Part shown: positions 1-12,750 of the stretch, piece by piece
Layout of the letters: every line of letters starts with the position of its first letter
Position numbering within the stretch: the first letter of the stretch is position 1
From: Stomorhina lunata
Lineage: Eukaryota > Arthropoda > Insecta > Diptera > Rhiniidae
Assembly: GCA_933228675.1 (NCBI GenBank)
Contig: OW121741.1
Location: forward strand, 18,279,510 to 18,343,509
Reading direction: 5' to 3'
DNA: 64,000 nt
Notes under the pieces: generated by a model
What the model was told of the DNA's origin: nothing
Seen by the model: only the letters and a program-made list of their open reading frames with translations
Database searches by the model: none
Position numbers and translations under genes: made by a program

Positions 1-1200
1 GAGTCAACTCATACTAGTGATTTATCTTAAGCTTCTGAGTCATCTCGAACTACAAAGTCATCTCAAACTCTTAAAACATCGCAAATTGCTAAATCTTCTC
101 AAATTGCTCAGTCTTCTCAAACTACAAAATCATTCTAAACAATTCAATCTGCTGAGTCCTCTTAAAATGCTGAGTCATCTCAAAATCCTAAATCATTGCA
201 AAATGCAGTCTCTTTGAACTTCTGAGTCGTCCTTATACTTCGAAGTCAATTCATACTGCTGATACATCCTAAGCTTCTGAGTCATCTCGAACTACAAAGT
301 CATCTCAAACTCTTAAATCATCTCAAATTGCTCAGTTTTCTCAAACTACAAAATCATTCTAAACATTTCAATCTGCTGAGTCCTCTTAAAAATGTTGAGT
401 CATCTCAAAATCCTAAATCATGCAAAATGCAGTCTCTTTGAACTTCTGAGTCATCCTTATACTTCGAAGTCAACTCATACTGCTGATTCATCTTAAGCTT
501 CTGAGTCATCTCGAACTACAAAGTCATCTCAAACTCCTAAATCATCTCAAATTGCTCAGTTTTCTCAATCTACAAAATCATTCTAAACATTTCAATCTTC
601 TGAGTCCTCTTAAACATGTTGAGTCATCTCAAAATCCTAAATCATTGCAAAATGCAGTCTCTTTGAGTCATCCTTATACTTCGAAGTCAACTCATACTGC
701 TGATTCATCTTAAGTTTCTGAGTCATCTCGAACTACAAAGTCATCTCAAACTCTGGAATCATCTCAAATTGCTGAGTCTTCTCAAACTACAAAGTCATTC
801 TAAACATTTCAAACTGCTGAGTCACCTTAAATTTTTGAGTCATCTTTAACTGCTGAATCATTCTAAACTGTTAAGTCTCTGCAAACTGCTGAGTCATCCC
901 TGAACTTCTGAGTCAACTCATATTTCATCTTAAGCTTCTGAGTCATCTCGAACTATAAAATCTCAAACTGCTGAGTCATCTGAAACTGTAAAGTCATTCT
1001 AAACATCACGATCCACTGAGTCTTCTCGCTAAATGATATGCAGCAATATATGGCTGCTGAGTTATACCTGAACTTCTTAAGCTTCTGAGTCATCTCAAAC
1101 TATAAAGTCATCTCACACTGCTGAGTCATCCCAAATTGCTCAGTCTTCTCAAACTGCAAAGTCATTCTAAACATCACGAACCGCTGACTCATCTCGTTAA
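1..1200. repeat. Degenerate tandem repeat array, about 216-242-bp units made of about 20-bp subunits
   Basis: The subunit is variants of CTGAGTCATCTCAAACT. A larger unit beginning GCTTCTGAGTCATCTCGAAC starts at 31, 273, 497 and 713 (spacings 242, 224, 216), with more decayed copies near 932 and 1081. The array runs off the left edge of the window. Frames through it are Leu/Lys/His-rich and not genuine genes. Confidence 0.85.
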
Positions 1201-2015
1201 AGAACTGCACTTATAAATGGCTGATGTCGTATTCAGGAAATCAAAATCCTGAGACTTAATGGCAGCTCAACTCTCAGGGAATATATTTATACCTACATCT
1301 GTTACTTTATTAATGTCCAAGATTTCGGTCTTTATTGGATGTGCTCGGGTGATGTAGGAGATGTTGGATACCAAGCAACAGATCTGATTTGATCTTAACT
1401 TGGAAAGCCCAGGCTTATCTTGGTTATCCTACATCTCAACTGTGGACACTGACCTCCTCGTGGTATTACCTGGGTAGCTACGTAAACACCCGTTAAAGTA
1501 GCGAGCTAAGTTATCCCTGAACTTCTGAGTCAATTTATACTTATATTCATCTTTAGCTGCTGAATCATCTCAAATACTCATGTCTTCTAGAACATAAAAA
1601 ACCGCAGAGTCATCTCGTTTAAAGATCTGCACTAATATATGACAGCTTGACTCTCGGGAAATATGTTTATCCCTACTTTACATTTCAGGCAATTTGTTAC
1701 TTCCCTAATGACCAGAATTTCGGTCTGAGGAATACTTAAACTACAAAATAATGGATATTATTCGCTTCGCTTTAAACTGCCAAATCATTCTAAATATCTG
1801 GAGCTAAAAAGTCTTATTGTTGAAAGATCTGCAGCAATATATGGCCTATGTTGAATTTAGGAAATCAGAATACTGAGACGTAATGTGGCAGCTTGACTTT
1901 TGGATACTATATTTATCCCTACATTACATCTCAGGCAATCTGTTACTTCACGAATGTCCAGAATTTCGGCCTGAAAAATACTAAAGCCATTCGGTAGTGT
2001 ATTGGATGTGCGCTT
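1200..2015. repeat. Three diverged copies of a 115-190-bp repeat
   Basis: Copies at about 1200-1345, 1621-1735 and 1826-2015 share GGAAATCA, CAGCTTGACTC, TTTATCCCTACAT, CAGGCAATCTGTTACTT and CCAGAATTTCGG in the same order. CTGAGTCAT-type repeat sequence lies between them, so the block appears to belong to the same array family as 1-1200. Its origin is unknown. Confidence 0.65.
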
Positions 2016-2059
2016 AATTCTAGATGCTAATATGGACTCCGATCATTACCTTGAAAGAT

Positions 2060-2640
2060 CATGTTGGGGAACATACAGATAGAAGCGCAAAGAAAGTTTG
2101 ACGTCACACAAGCTAAAATCTCATCAAATTGCTAACGATTGCTCGCAACGAACAGCTCAAATACTCAGAAAAAACATTTCTGCTTCCAACGACATCTGCG
2201 CTCAATGGCAACATATTGCCAACTCCATGAAAACTGTTGCAAAATTTATATTAGGATTCCAAAACATTCTTCCTAAACACTCTTGGTATTGCGAGGAGTA
2301 TCGCAATGCCACTTCTGAGAAAAATGAAGCCTACAGGGCATCTCTGCAATCAGTAGTTACGAGAACTTTAGGAAGATATCTAGAGAAAAGGAGGGAGAAA
2401 TGAGGTGCGTAAATTGTACCATGGATGTACGTTCAACCTTGGCTACAACAAGGAAAAAATCGGACCTTGTTGCAGCCAAAATAAGAACATGTTTGAGTGT
2501 ATTGAGGGACATACAGATGGAAGCGCAAAGAAAGCTTGAGGTCACTAAGCTAAAACCTCATCGATTATTCGCAACGAACGAACTTAGAGAAAACATTTCT
2601 GATTCCAACTATATCAGCGCTCTACATCAACATAGGTAGG
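2060..2640 (+). pseudogene. Relic of a non-LTR retrotransposon ORF2 (endonuclease-RT linker), partly duplicated
   Basis: The frame 2098-2403 reads CAQWQHIANSMKTVAKFILG, WYCEEYRNATSEKNEAYRA and LGRYLEKRREK. This pattern (W..I...A..vlG, W.dEec..A...kn.a+, +r+ek) resembles the segment between the endonuclease and reverse transcriptase of R1/LOA/I-type LINEs. A second partial copy of its start (ACATACAGATGGAAGCGCAA) lies at 2509-2637. Stops and truncation show that it is not functional. The clade is uncertain. Confidence 0.55.
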
Positions 2641-2761
2641 TCTTTGTTGCAAGTAGAGAGTCTGTACCAAGCCGACATCCTCTCCGTTTGGCCAGGTGCA
2701 TCTACCAAAACTATCTGATCAAGTCAAAATCCCATGTTGTTCTTATTCTGACTTCCGGGGA

Positions 2762-3001
2762 TCATGAATCCCTCGACCAATGTAAACGGGCATTGTTTTT
2801 TGTGACAAGCCGCATTCTATCCGCAGTTTTAGAACCTTGTTGTTTAGTTTTAACTTGCTGTTGTTGTTGTAACTGCAATATTATTGGCAATATCGCAGAG
2901 TTAGCAGTCCTTGGTCGGATTCCTAAAATTTCCGAGTCATTCCGGTACGAAGAACCGACTTCCGTGGGAACGACCACAAGCTTGTACTTTGGTTTGGCCA
3001 C
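2762..3001 (-). other. Minus-strand open frame with Gln run, probably transposon-derived
   Basis: The frame reads LVVVPTEVGSSYRNDSEILG, then LQLQQQQQVKTKQQGS. The nucleotide pattern (GAAGTCGGTTCTTCGTACCG followed by CAA repeats) reminds me of sequences found many times in fly genomes next to LINEs, but I cannot name the family. It has no clear start context or partner exons. Confidence 0.25.
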
Positions 3002-3059
3002 GTGTCTAAGACAGTGTTATTTGGATCCTGACTTTTAGAGATTATGAAGTTCCCGAGCC

Positions 3060-3302
3060 ATGTTAACGGACATTGTTTTTTGGTACTCATTAAAAGAGAA
3101 GGGAATAGTGCACTTAATACTTAAAAAAGATGCTGCTGCCTGGTGGGGAACATATGCCACTCAATATGGGAATCAGACGCTCTGTGAATTTGGGGATTTG
3201 AAGAACGAATTTAAAAGTATCAAAATATTCAACCGGGCGGAGTCCATTTGCTGTTCAGTATTTTCAGCACTATGGAGCTCTTCAGTTGGGATCAAGTATT
3301 AA
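3060..3302 (+). pseudogene. Possible Gag-like retrotransposon fragment
   Basis: The frame contains LILKKDAAAWWGTYATQYG, then FGDLKNEFKS. The hydrophobic...A..WW...W/F..L...F spacing is reminiscent of the retrotransposon Gag core in Ty3/gypsy elements. No zinc knuckle, protease or LTR is visible, and the frame ends in a tandem repeat. Weak call. Confidence 0.25.
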
Positions 3303-3720
3303 TTTGCCAGACAATATTGGAAACAGACCAGTGGGTTTGAAAAAGAAGAGACGCAAAAGAATTCCAAATCTAATCTTAATTTTTGGCTTTTTTGACGTTC
3401 GGTGGTTTTGAGAAAGTGCGGAAGCAAAATTATCATAAGATCCCACTGGACTGAGTCCATCTGCAGTTTAGCCTTTTCAGCACTGTGAAGATCTTCAGAT
3501 GAGATCAAGTATTAAATTGTCGACCAAAATGAAAAACAGACGCCCAGTGGGTTTGAAAAAAAAATAGAGATACAAAAGGATAAAAGTATCATTTTAAAGT
3601 TGTCAGAGAAAGATCAGACACAAATTGGTAATAAGATTCCACTCGACGGAGTCCATCAGCTGTTTAGTCTTGACAGAACTGTGGAGCTCTTAAGATGAGA
3701 TCAGGTATCAACGCGCTGGT
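3241..3720. repeat. Three tandem copies of a roughly 200-bp unit
   Basis: Units begin with AGTCCAT at 3241, 3454 and 3650 (spacings 213 and 196) and share TTTTCAGCACT, GGAGCTCTT, GATCAAGTATTAA and CAGTGGGTTTGAAAAA. The third copy is cut short. Confidence 0.8.
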
Positions 3721-3750
3721 CAGCACTTTGAAGCACTTCAAAAGGGGTTA

Positions 3751-5690
3751 TGTATAAACTGATAGCCCTATTTGGCAAACAGACTGCAGTTGATGCATGT
3801 TAGGTCGATTCAAGAGAGGTATAGCTTACTGAGGCAGTAATGTCAGGTTAGGTGATTTAAATTTCTTAAGACAACTAATAACTCATGCAATTTAGGATTC
3901 GGTTAGAGTTTCTTTTACAACAGTCGAAAGTTGACCTCCGTATCACGACAGTAGTTGGTTGGACAATGAGTAGCAGAAAGAACTCTAGGAAAGCTCTATT
4001 TGATTTTATCCAATCCCCTTGGGGTGTTTTGTTCAAAATGCATTAATGCCTAAGGATTTCAAGAGTTGGAATCGACTGTTATCGCACGACTCCATTTCAA
4101 TCTTAGTCAAAGTCATAGTCATAAACTAGCACTATTTTTTCATATTTTGCAACACTCTGTTTATTCTTTTATCTAGCCTTTAGGGTATAAACTTTTGAAC
4201 TACGTAAATTTTCAATATGTACTCTTTCGTTCATTCTCTCTGTCTCTCTCTCTGTTGCTATTTGTTCATCTTAACGATGCTGCTCTGCCGTACATTTAAG
4301 TTTATTTACGAAATGGTTTTATGAGATAAAATCAATTTTCCAACCATATCATGGGCCAATGTCAATATATTCTCGATTATTTTGAAATTGCATACTTATT
4401 GGCGTTGAGCTATATACATATGTATGGTATACTTTTAAGTATATGTATATGTATGGTATACTTTTAGGTGTTAGTCGGTCGGTTGGTTTGCTTGGTTGAT
4501 TGTTAGTGTATTACACAATAATACGAGTAAGTGTATAAAAATGATTATGATGACACCTAAGAATATTTCATAGAGTAAAATTGGAAACTATGTATGTGAG
4601 GGGAAGTATAAGAGTGTGTGAATAATAGGAATAGTAGTCATAGAGGAATTAAATTGAATTGCATGACATTAAACTGTCGATATACGTTACAAAAAATGAC
4701 ACAAGTGTGTCGAATGTTTTAAGTTTTGGTATTAATTCTTGCACTTTATAGTAGTTTAGTTTAAGTAGTGAAAGAAGGTATAAGGATGGTAAGGACTAGA
4801 GACTACTTCAGTTCTTTAAAGATGTTAAATGAAAGATTTAAGTTCTAAGCTTTTAAATGCTAGGATATCATTTAGTTACCACAGAATACAATTTCCATTA
4901 TGCGGATATTCCTTTTTTAACACCAAAGCAGAAATTTCATTTCATGATTAAAGTCTTCGTACTTATTGTCCTTTTTAGCTAACCCAGCTTTAGAAGTATT
5001 TCATCCTTGATATATGCACCACTAACAAGACGTATTTGCTCTACTCTACAAGTACACTCGTACACTATGTGTTAAATCAAGTAGTTCTCTAAATTTTTAT
5101 TATAATTCTTTTCCCCCATTTTTAATGGCATCCTGCCAACATTTAATGCTCTACATCTGCATACAGCAGCAGCCTCAGCTTAAGTATGATGATTATGATT
5201 ATGACTATGAATGTTGTAAGTTCAAGATTAAAATAGTTGTAGCCGTTGAAAAGGAAATAACAAAAAAATGTTTATTGTATTGATTTCCTTTTGAGAAAAA
5301 AAATAAAATAAAGGGATTGAGTCATTTTAAGAAGGTGTGTACTCGTATCTAAATAAAATAAAATTGTTTGACATGAAAAACCTGTTGTAAGCCTTAAAGT
5401 ATACATTATATTCAATTGCTGTTTGATGTTAAACCCCTAAAGTATGCTTTGTAAAGTATAAAAATAAAAAAAAACAGCTAAAGACAATTTTCTTTAAAAA
5501 GTTTTAAGGCTCAGAGGATTTGAAAATTGAAATAAAATATAATTATAAAGATAAAAAATAAGTGAAAGATATATTTGTTAGCTGGAGATATAGAAAAGCC
5601 CAAAAGTATGCTATGCTTTAAACAGGATTAAAAAAAGTGTTTTTATTGATACACAAGACCTATCTAATATACATATAAAAATTAATGCCA
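3751..5690. other. Gene-free AT-rich stretch
   Basis: No coding frame, RNA gene or strong repeat was recognised. A short duplication with TATGTATGGTATACTTTTA lies at about 4420-4470. Poly-A and TA-rich sequence dominates. Confidence 0.6.
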
Positions 5691-5917
5691 ATTTTCGTTG
5701 TAATTTCATAACTCAAGAGCAGGCTCACCTATCCAAACCAAATATTCAGACATTGTTTGGACTACATATTTGGTAGATGATTTATATGAAGTTTGCACAA
5801 AATCGGTCGAGCGGTTCTTGAACGGGGAAGAACGGCTGGACCGATGTGATTTTTTTTTTGTCAAATTGTTTGTCTTAGTCCGATTAAGGATCCTACATTA
5901 ATAGAAATTGACCACAT

Positions 5918-6240
5918 CCACTTTTACACCCACTTTTTTATTTACCTAAAATCGGAAAATGGCTACACGGACATTGGTAATTTTTTCCTAAACGTTCGAA
6001 GAAAATCAATTTAAGTTTTTATGCACAGCAAATTTAAGCACGCCTACTTTTACGCCCACTTTTTTTCGATTTATCTCAAATAGAAAAATGGTTTTACGAA
6101 TTTAGGTAATTTTTTTCTAAATGTTCGTAGTAATTCAATTTAAGTTTCAACTGAAACAAAAAAAGTCCACTTTTTAGATTTATTCCAAATCGGAAAACGG
6201 CTGCTAGGATATTGGTAATATTTTGATAATGGTTTGACGG
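5918..6240. repeat. Three diverged 124-bp direct repeats
   Basis: Copies starting near 5918, 6042 and 6165 share CCACTTTT, TTTAxxTxAAATCGGAAAA and TTGGTAATTTTTT followed by AATTTAAGTTT. Upstream, AACGGCTGGACCGATGTG (about 5831) is a phrase common in dispersed insect repeats, so this may be part of an old transposable element. The family is unknown. Confidence 0.65.
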
Positions 6241-6303
6241 TTGATTGTCGTTTTGATGGTTGTTTGACGAGATAAAATCTTTTCTGTCTGTTTGTCTTTC
6301 TTT

Positions 6304-6388
6304 CTATGACTTAGACTATGACTTAGACTATGACTTAGTCTATGACTTAGGCTATGACTTAGGCTATGACTTAGGCTATGACTTAGAC
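6304..6388 (+). repeat. Short 12-bp (GACTTAGACTAT) array
   Basis: About seven copies of the same 12-mer that forms the large arrays to the right. It passes directly into the CTGT-rich array. Confidence 0.9.
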
Positions 6389-7104
6389 TGTCTGTGTCTG
6401 TCTGTGTCTGTCTGTGTCTGTCTGTGTCTGTCTGTGTCTGTCTGTGTCTGTCTGTGTCTGTCTGTGTCTGTCTGTGTCTGTCTGTGTCTGTCTGTGTCTG
6501 CCTGTGTCTGTCTGTGTCTGTCTGTGTCTGTCTGTGTCTGCCTGTGTCTGTCTGTGTCTGTCTGTGTCTGTCTGTGTCTGCCTGTGTCTGCCTGTGTCTG
6601 CCTGTATCTATCTGTATCTATCTGTATCTGTCTGTGTCTGTCTGTGTCTGTCTGTGTCTGTCTGTGTCTGTCTGTGTCTGTCTGTGTCTGTCTGTGTCTG
6701 TCTGTGTCTGTCTGTGTCTGTATGTGTCTGTCTGTGTCTGTCTGTGTCTGTCTGTGTCTGTCTGTGTCTGTCTGTGTCTGTCTGTGTCTGTCTGTGTCTG
6801 TCTGTGTCTGTCTGTGTCTGTCTGTGTCTGTCTGTGTCTGTCTGTGTCTGTCTGTGTCTGTCTGTGTCTGTCTGTGTCTGTCTGTGTCTGTCTGTGTCTG
6901 TCTGTGTCTGTCTGTGTCTGTCTGTGTCTGTCTGTGTCTGTCTGTGTCTGTCTGTGTCTGTCTGTGTCTGTCTGTGTCTGTCTGTGTCTGTCTGTGTCTG
7001 TCTGTCTGTGTCTGTCTGTGTCTGTCTGTGTCTGTCTGTGTCTGTCTGTGTCTGTTTGTGTCTGGCTGTGTCTGTCTGTGTCTGTCTAGGTCTGTCTGTA
7101 TGTC
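6389..7104. repeat. 10-bp minisatellite (TCTGTCTGTG), about 70 copies
   Basis: The array is nearly pure, with a few variants (TCTGCCTGTG, TCTATCTGTA) clustered at 6500-6630 and one 6-bp phase break at about 7003. Long open frames on both strands (for example 6260-7165) exist only because the repeat lacks stop codons. It continues into TCTGTTGAAA and a DINE-like element fragment. Confidence 0.97.
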
Positions 7105-7545
7105 TGTTGAAAATATATGCAACTATTCAGTATATCAAATTTTATATGAATCGGTACATATTTGATTATAGCTTTCATATAAACCACTTCCGGAAACCGC
7201 TAAAATTCCAAAAAGTCCAGTTAAAAGCTATTAACTTATAAACTATGACAGCTATGGCTACTTAAGTAAATAAGCTTTGTATGAATACCTGTCTGTATAT
7301 AAAATTTTGTGACAATCAGCCAACATTTGGCAATAGTTCTTATATACATATATAACATTCAATTTTTATATATACAATGAATTAGATTTGGAGGTACATT
7401 CAGTATATGTGAGCCGGTCTATGAAAAGGTAAGCCACCTTTTCACACCGGGTCACATATACAATTTTTAAGTCCAGACTTTATGTCCGGTAGGTGCTTTA
7501 GGAACTCCTAACAAAATATGTATATAGACCTGCCGTATTACTTTC
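7105..7545 (+). mobile_element. Truncated DINE/Helitron-like element fragment
   Basis: This stretch matches part of the complete element at 32805-34638. Shared runs include ATGCAACTATT, AATCGGT.CATATTTGA, TATAGCTTTCATATAAA, CCAGTTAAAAGCTATTAA, AAACTATGACAGCTAT and CCTAACAAAATAT, all in the same order. Both ends are missing. Confidence 0.75.
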
Positions 7546-8807
7546 TATGCGTTTGGCCCAACTATTGGCACAACGAAAAGTATATTCTTGGTTTTGAAAT
7601 ATAATAAATTTATAATATAATTTTGATATATATTTCATTTTTTTCTCCTCAGTAAAATTTTCTGAAAGTGAGTCAGCAGATTTTCATATTAAGCCTATAC
7701 ATTTATGATATGTAAAATATTAAATTTTGCATAACTTTAAAGACAACATCAATTTTTCATATCAATTTAAATATTCGCCCAAAAGTATACTTTAAAGTTT
7801 TCATATTACAGTTTTATGCTAAAATTTTCGTAATTTTTCAGATTACACAAAAAAAAACAAAAACAACTGTTCCAGACGAGGTAAACTTTTCTGTTTACTG
7901 TTTTTGGTTTAAGCAAACGAATCCTTTCATTGATGCTGCTGTTGTCCTCCACCCACATCAAAGTCTTTGGCTAAAAATGGGTAAAACACAATAGGGTATT
8001 TTATTGTTGTTTACTTTTTTTATATCGAATTTTGGACTTTTTTCAATGTATTCATATGTATATGTTATATCTGAATGAGTTTTTGTAAGGATTTGTATGT
8101 TGTTCTTTTTTTTTTCGAGAAAGGATTCTCATTGTTTACAGTCTGTGATATGGTAAATATAACATTGAAATCATATTGTTTTTGTAAATACCAACATATT
8201 TATTATAAAAGGATGTCCCTTATAAATAAATATACTCAATTTAATTCCCCAAAAATTAAGTTTTTTTGTTTTAATATGAAAGTTTGAAAAGTTTTTTATA
8301 ATTTTTAAAATTTATATATTGTTGGTGAGGTAATCCATATTTTCATTTACAAATGTTAGAGGTTTCCTTATATGTCTAAACGCTACCTTCTCTGCTAATA
8401 ATTTAAACCAAAATGAACCCTTTTGGAATATAATTCAAACTAACAGTGAACTAATTTATTCAAAGGAACCCCCTAATACTCATACATATGTAACTAAAGA
8501 TCTACACAGAAACATGGATAAAGGAAAAAAACTATTATGCAACTTTTGTTTTTTTTCCTTAATTTTTTCCCCCATTTTTCAAATTTACACTTGTTGGGTT
8601 GTGTTTGTGTTTTTTAATATACATGTATTTGTTTTAACAGAAAAACATCTGCATATTTGAATATTGAAGAGGATAAAAAGTAATTGGATTTGATAAGGTC
8701 ATGTCAGGGAAGCAAAAATATAGAGTCTAGACCAGAGGCTAGACCGCAGCCTAACACATAATTAACAAAGAAAAGCTAGGCTAGAATTTTGGGGTACAAT
8801 TCTGTGA
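7546..8807. other. Gene-free AT-rich stretch
   Basis: Only short, phenylalanine-rich frames appear (such as 8075-8287), and these look like AT-rich background. No repeats above microsatellite scale were recognised. Confidence 0.6.
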
Positions 8808-10870
8808 ATTAGACTATGTCTTACACAATGACTTAGACTATGATTTAGACAATGACTAAGACAATGACTATGACTTAGACTATGACTTAGACTATGACTT
8901 AGACTATGACTTAGACTATGACTTAGACTATGACTTAGACTATGACTTAGACTATGACTTAGACTATGACTTAGACTAAGACTTAGACTATGACTTAGAC
9001 TATGACTTAGACTTTGACTTAGACTATGACTTAGACTATGACTTAGACTATGACTTAGACTATGACTAAGACTATGACTTAGACTATGACTTAGACTATG
9101 ACTTAGACAATGACTATGACTTAGACTATGACTTAAACCATAGCTTAGACTGTGACTTAGACTATAAATTAGACTATGACTTACACTATGACTTAGACTA
9201 CGAATTAGGCTAAACCTTAGATAATGTCTTAGACTATGACTTAGACTATGACTTAGACTATGACTTACACTATGACTTAGACTATGACTTAGACTATGAC
9301 TTAGACTATGACTTAGACTATGACTTAGACTATGACTTAGACTTTGACTTTGACTTAGACTATGACTTAGACTATGACTTAGACTATGACTAAGACTATG
9401 ACTTAGACTATGACTTAGACTATGACTTAGACAATGACTATGACTTAGACAATGACTATGACTTAGACTATGACTTAGACTATGACTTAGACAATGACTA
9501 TGACTTAGACAATGACTATGACTTAGACTATGACTTAGACTATGACTTAAACCATAGCTTAGACTGTGACTTAGACTATAAATTAGACTATGACTTACAC
9601 TATGACTTAGACTACGAATTAGGCAAAACCTTAGATAATGTCTTAGACTATGACTTAGACTATGACTTAGACTATGACTTACACTATGACTTAGACTACG
9701 ACTTAGACTATGACTTAGACTATGACTTAGACTATGACTTAGACTATGACTTAGACTATGACTTAGACTATGAGTTAGACTATGACTTAGACTATGACTT
9801 AGACTATGACTTAGACTATGACTTAGACTATGACTTAGACTATGACTTAGACTATGACTTAGACTATGACTTTGACTATGACTTAGACTATGACTTAGAC
9901 TATGACTTAGACTATGACTTAGACTATGACTTAGACTATGACTTAAACTATGACTTAGACTATGACTTAGACTATGACTTAGACTATGACTTAGACTACG
10001 ACTTAGACTATGACTTAGACTATGACTTAGACTTAGACTATGACTTAGACTATGACTAAGACTATGACTTAGACTATGACTTACACTATGACTTAGACAA
10101 TGACTTAGACTATGACTTAGACTATGACTTAGACTATGACTTAGACTATGACTTATACAATGACTTAGACTATGACTTAGACTATGACTTAGACTATGAC
10201 TTAGACTATGACTTAGACTATAACTTAGACTATGACTTAGACTATGACTTAGACTATGACTTAGACTATGACTTAGACTATGACTTAGACTATGACTTAG
10301 ACTATAACTTAGACTATGACTTAGACTATGACTTAGACTATGACTTAGACTATGACTTAGACTATGACTTAGACCATGACTTACATTATGACTAAGACTT
10401 AGACTATGACTTAAAATATGACTTAAATCAAGACATAAGCTTTGATTTAGACTACGACTTAGACTATGAATTAGACTTTAACTTAGACTATGATTTACAC
10501 TATGACTTAGACTATGACTCAGACTATGACTAAGACTATCACTTTGACTATGACTGAGACTATGACTAAGGCTATAACTTAGAATATGACATAGGCTACG
10601 ACTTAGACTATGACTCAGACAATGACTTAGACTCTGACTTAGACTATGACTCAGACTATTACTTAGACTTCGGCTTAGACTATGACTTAGATAATGACTT
10701 AGGCTTTGACTTTGACTTAGACTATGACTGTAACTATGACTTACGCTATAGCTAAGACTATGACTTAGAGTAAAACTTTGACCATGTCTTGGATTATGAA
10801 TTGTACTTTAACTTAGACTATGATTTAAACAATGACTTCGACTATGATTTGAACTATGACTCAGACCATT
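8808..10870 (+). repeat. 12-bp minisatellite (GACTTAGACTAT), about 170 copies
   Basis: Long homogeneous runs alternate with variant-rich parts. A block with AAACCATAGCTTAGACTGTG and a GAATTAGGC tail occurs at 9131 and again at 9545, so segments of about 414 bp were duplicated inside the array. Both edges decay gradually. Confidence 0.97.
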
Positions 10871-12132
10871 GAACTCTTACTTAAGCCACTACTTATTTAA
10901 TCTATGGCTCCGCAGAAGAAATATAGGAATTAATAATATATAATATGTAACGAAACATCTTTTCTTTAACGCCAATATTTATCATTGGAAAAGCATTACT
11001 CGTATTATCCTCATACTGACCAAACAGTAACAATAACACATTATCGTAATGATGTTGATGTTGCTCCTGCTGTTACTGCAGCTGCTGACTATAATGATTA
11101 TGTAAGACTATATCTTACAACTGTATATGGGGCGATAATAATGTTGTTACAATTTTACTTAACATTGAAATCTTCTTCCAGCAATGACGTAGTGGTTGGC
11201 ATGAATGAGAATAAAATGATCTGTCGGTCGTTCAGTTGGTTTTTCTTGTTATTGCGGGTTTTTTGTGGGAGTAACACATGCTGGGGTTGATTCGCCTGGT
11301 TTATATACAATATTTTTTTGCATTGGTTTTATAATTTTGCTATTTCTTTGGTTTTGTGAAAACTCCTTTCCTTGAATTGAACTGGGAATTTCTCTGATGC
11401 TGTTCATATGTTTATCTTAGGTTCAATGCACATGATTGCTTTCAATGTTTTTACTTGTTTAAATTTCGATGAGTTTTTTTTTTATTATAATTTCTTTGTG
11501 TTTTATTTTTTTTATAATAAATAATATTGAGTTTGGGGGAGCTACCCCATGTGGGTTTTATTTCAATTTTTATTTAAATTGAAAGTATTATAAAGTGTTT
11601 TACTGAAGCCTTTACAAATATGTTACATTCTGGTGATGTTTGTTTTTTGGGGGGAGTTTTTTTTTATTTTTGAAAATGGAGCAGTAATTGTGGTTAAATT
11701 CAAAAGTTTTGCTTTTAAATTTTGTAAAAAATTATTGTAATTATACACCAATATAATAGCTTCGAAGGTATGCTGTAATGTTTTCTGGCCAGCTCGTAAT
11801 TATTTTATGAAAACTTTAGTGCTTAATAAGTGAAATTTTGCTAGCATATTTTTTGATTCAATAATTGCTATAGTTAGCATTTTTCATTAATGCAAAAGAT
11901 TCAAGATTTTTCCATTTTTTTAAGAATATGAATAAGACCAATGCCAGCGAACTTAGCCATAGACATTAATAAAGACTTTAACACATACAAACATAAAATA
12001 TGACTATGATCAAAACATACCTAATACACAAAAATTATGTTAGAGACTAGGGCTTCGCCGCTAACTTAAATTTCAACTCATGCTTTAACACAGACTTTCA
12101 ATAAATCTATGGCAAAAACTATACATATATTC
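10871..12132. other. Gene-free stretch
   Basis: The longest frame (10985-11290) has no ATG-supported start, domain or fly-like codon pattern that I can defend. The rest is AT-rich unique sequence. Confidence 0.55.
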
Positions 12133-12750
12133 TTAACATGAAAGTGATATAGTCGGTCAAGCCCGACCATAAGATACCACTAAGGTCAAAGGTGTTCTTT
12201 TTCCTGTATAAAAACAAATATTTGCTTAATTTTGCCATCATACAAATTTATTTTCAAAACTTATGCATTTAATCTATTTCAGACATTTGGACTTATATGA
12301 GGGCTAGGGTCAAATGTGGACCGCTTATCTCGAAATTAGGCAAATTGATTGCAGTTGTTACAAAAATTATGTATGCAAAAAATAAACTTAAAATTCTCGT
12401 TATCTTCGGATTTATGAGCGTTTTAGTGAATTTTGACTCATTTAGTGCGTTTTGAGAAAAGAATTTGTATGGGAGCTATGGTTAAATGTGGACCGATTTC
12501 AACGAAATGATCTGTGCCAAATTTCATCAAACTATCTTTAGAATTGCGACCTGTAGTTTGATTACAAGGTTTATATGGGGGTCCAGCCAGCCAGACGGAC
12601 GGACGGGCGGACGGACATCGCTAAATCGACTCAGAAAGTGATTATAAGCCTATTGGTATATTAAAAGATGGGTCTAAGACAAATATTTCTATGCGTTACA
12701 TACATCAGCACAAACTTATAATACCCTTTTCACCTATGGTGAAGGGTATA
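12133..12750 (-). mobile_element. DINE-1/Helentron-like non-autonomous element (minus orientation)
   Basis: Read on the minus strand it starts TATACCCTTCACCATAGG and continues with a GTAACGCA phrase and a CCGTC-rich microsatellite (12594-12618, 'GACGGACGGAC' on plus). It ends with a hairpin (GTCGG...CCGAC, 12152-12167) and ACTATATCACTTTCATGTT. This order (TATACCC start, CCGTC/CTGT block, 3' hairpin, final CTT-rich tail) is the DINE-1 plan known in flies. A 12-bp array begins directly beyond its 5' end. Confidence 0.7.

Noticed and set aside
6260..7165. 301-aa open frame rich in Cys/Val/Leu/Ser, and overlapping frames on both strands
   Set aside because: It arises only because the 10-bp TCTGTCTGTG repeat has no stop codons; all six frames are similarly repetitive and no domain is present.
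10985..11290. 101-aa frame between two repeat blocks
   Set aside because: It begins with a non-ATG codon, has no recognisable domain, and has no nearby splice or promoter evidence.
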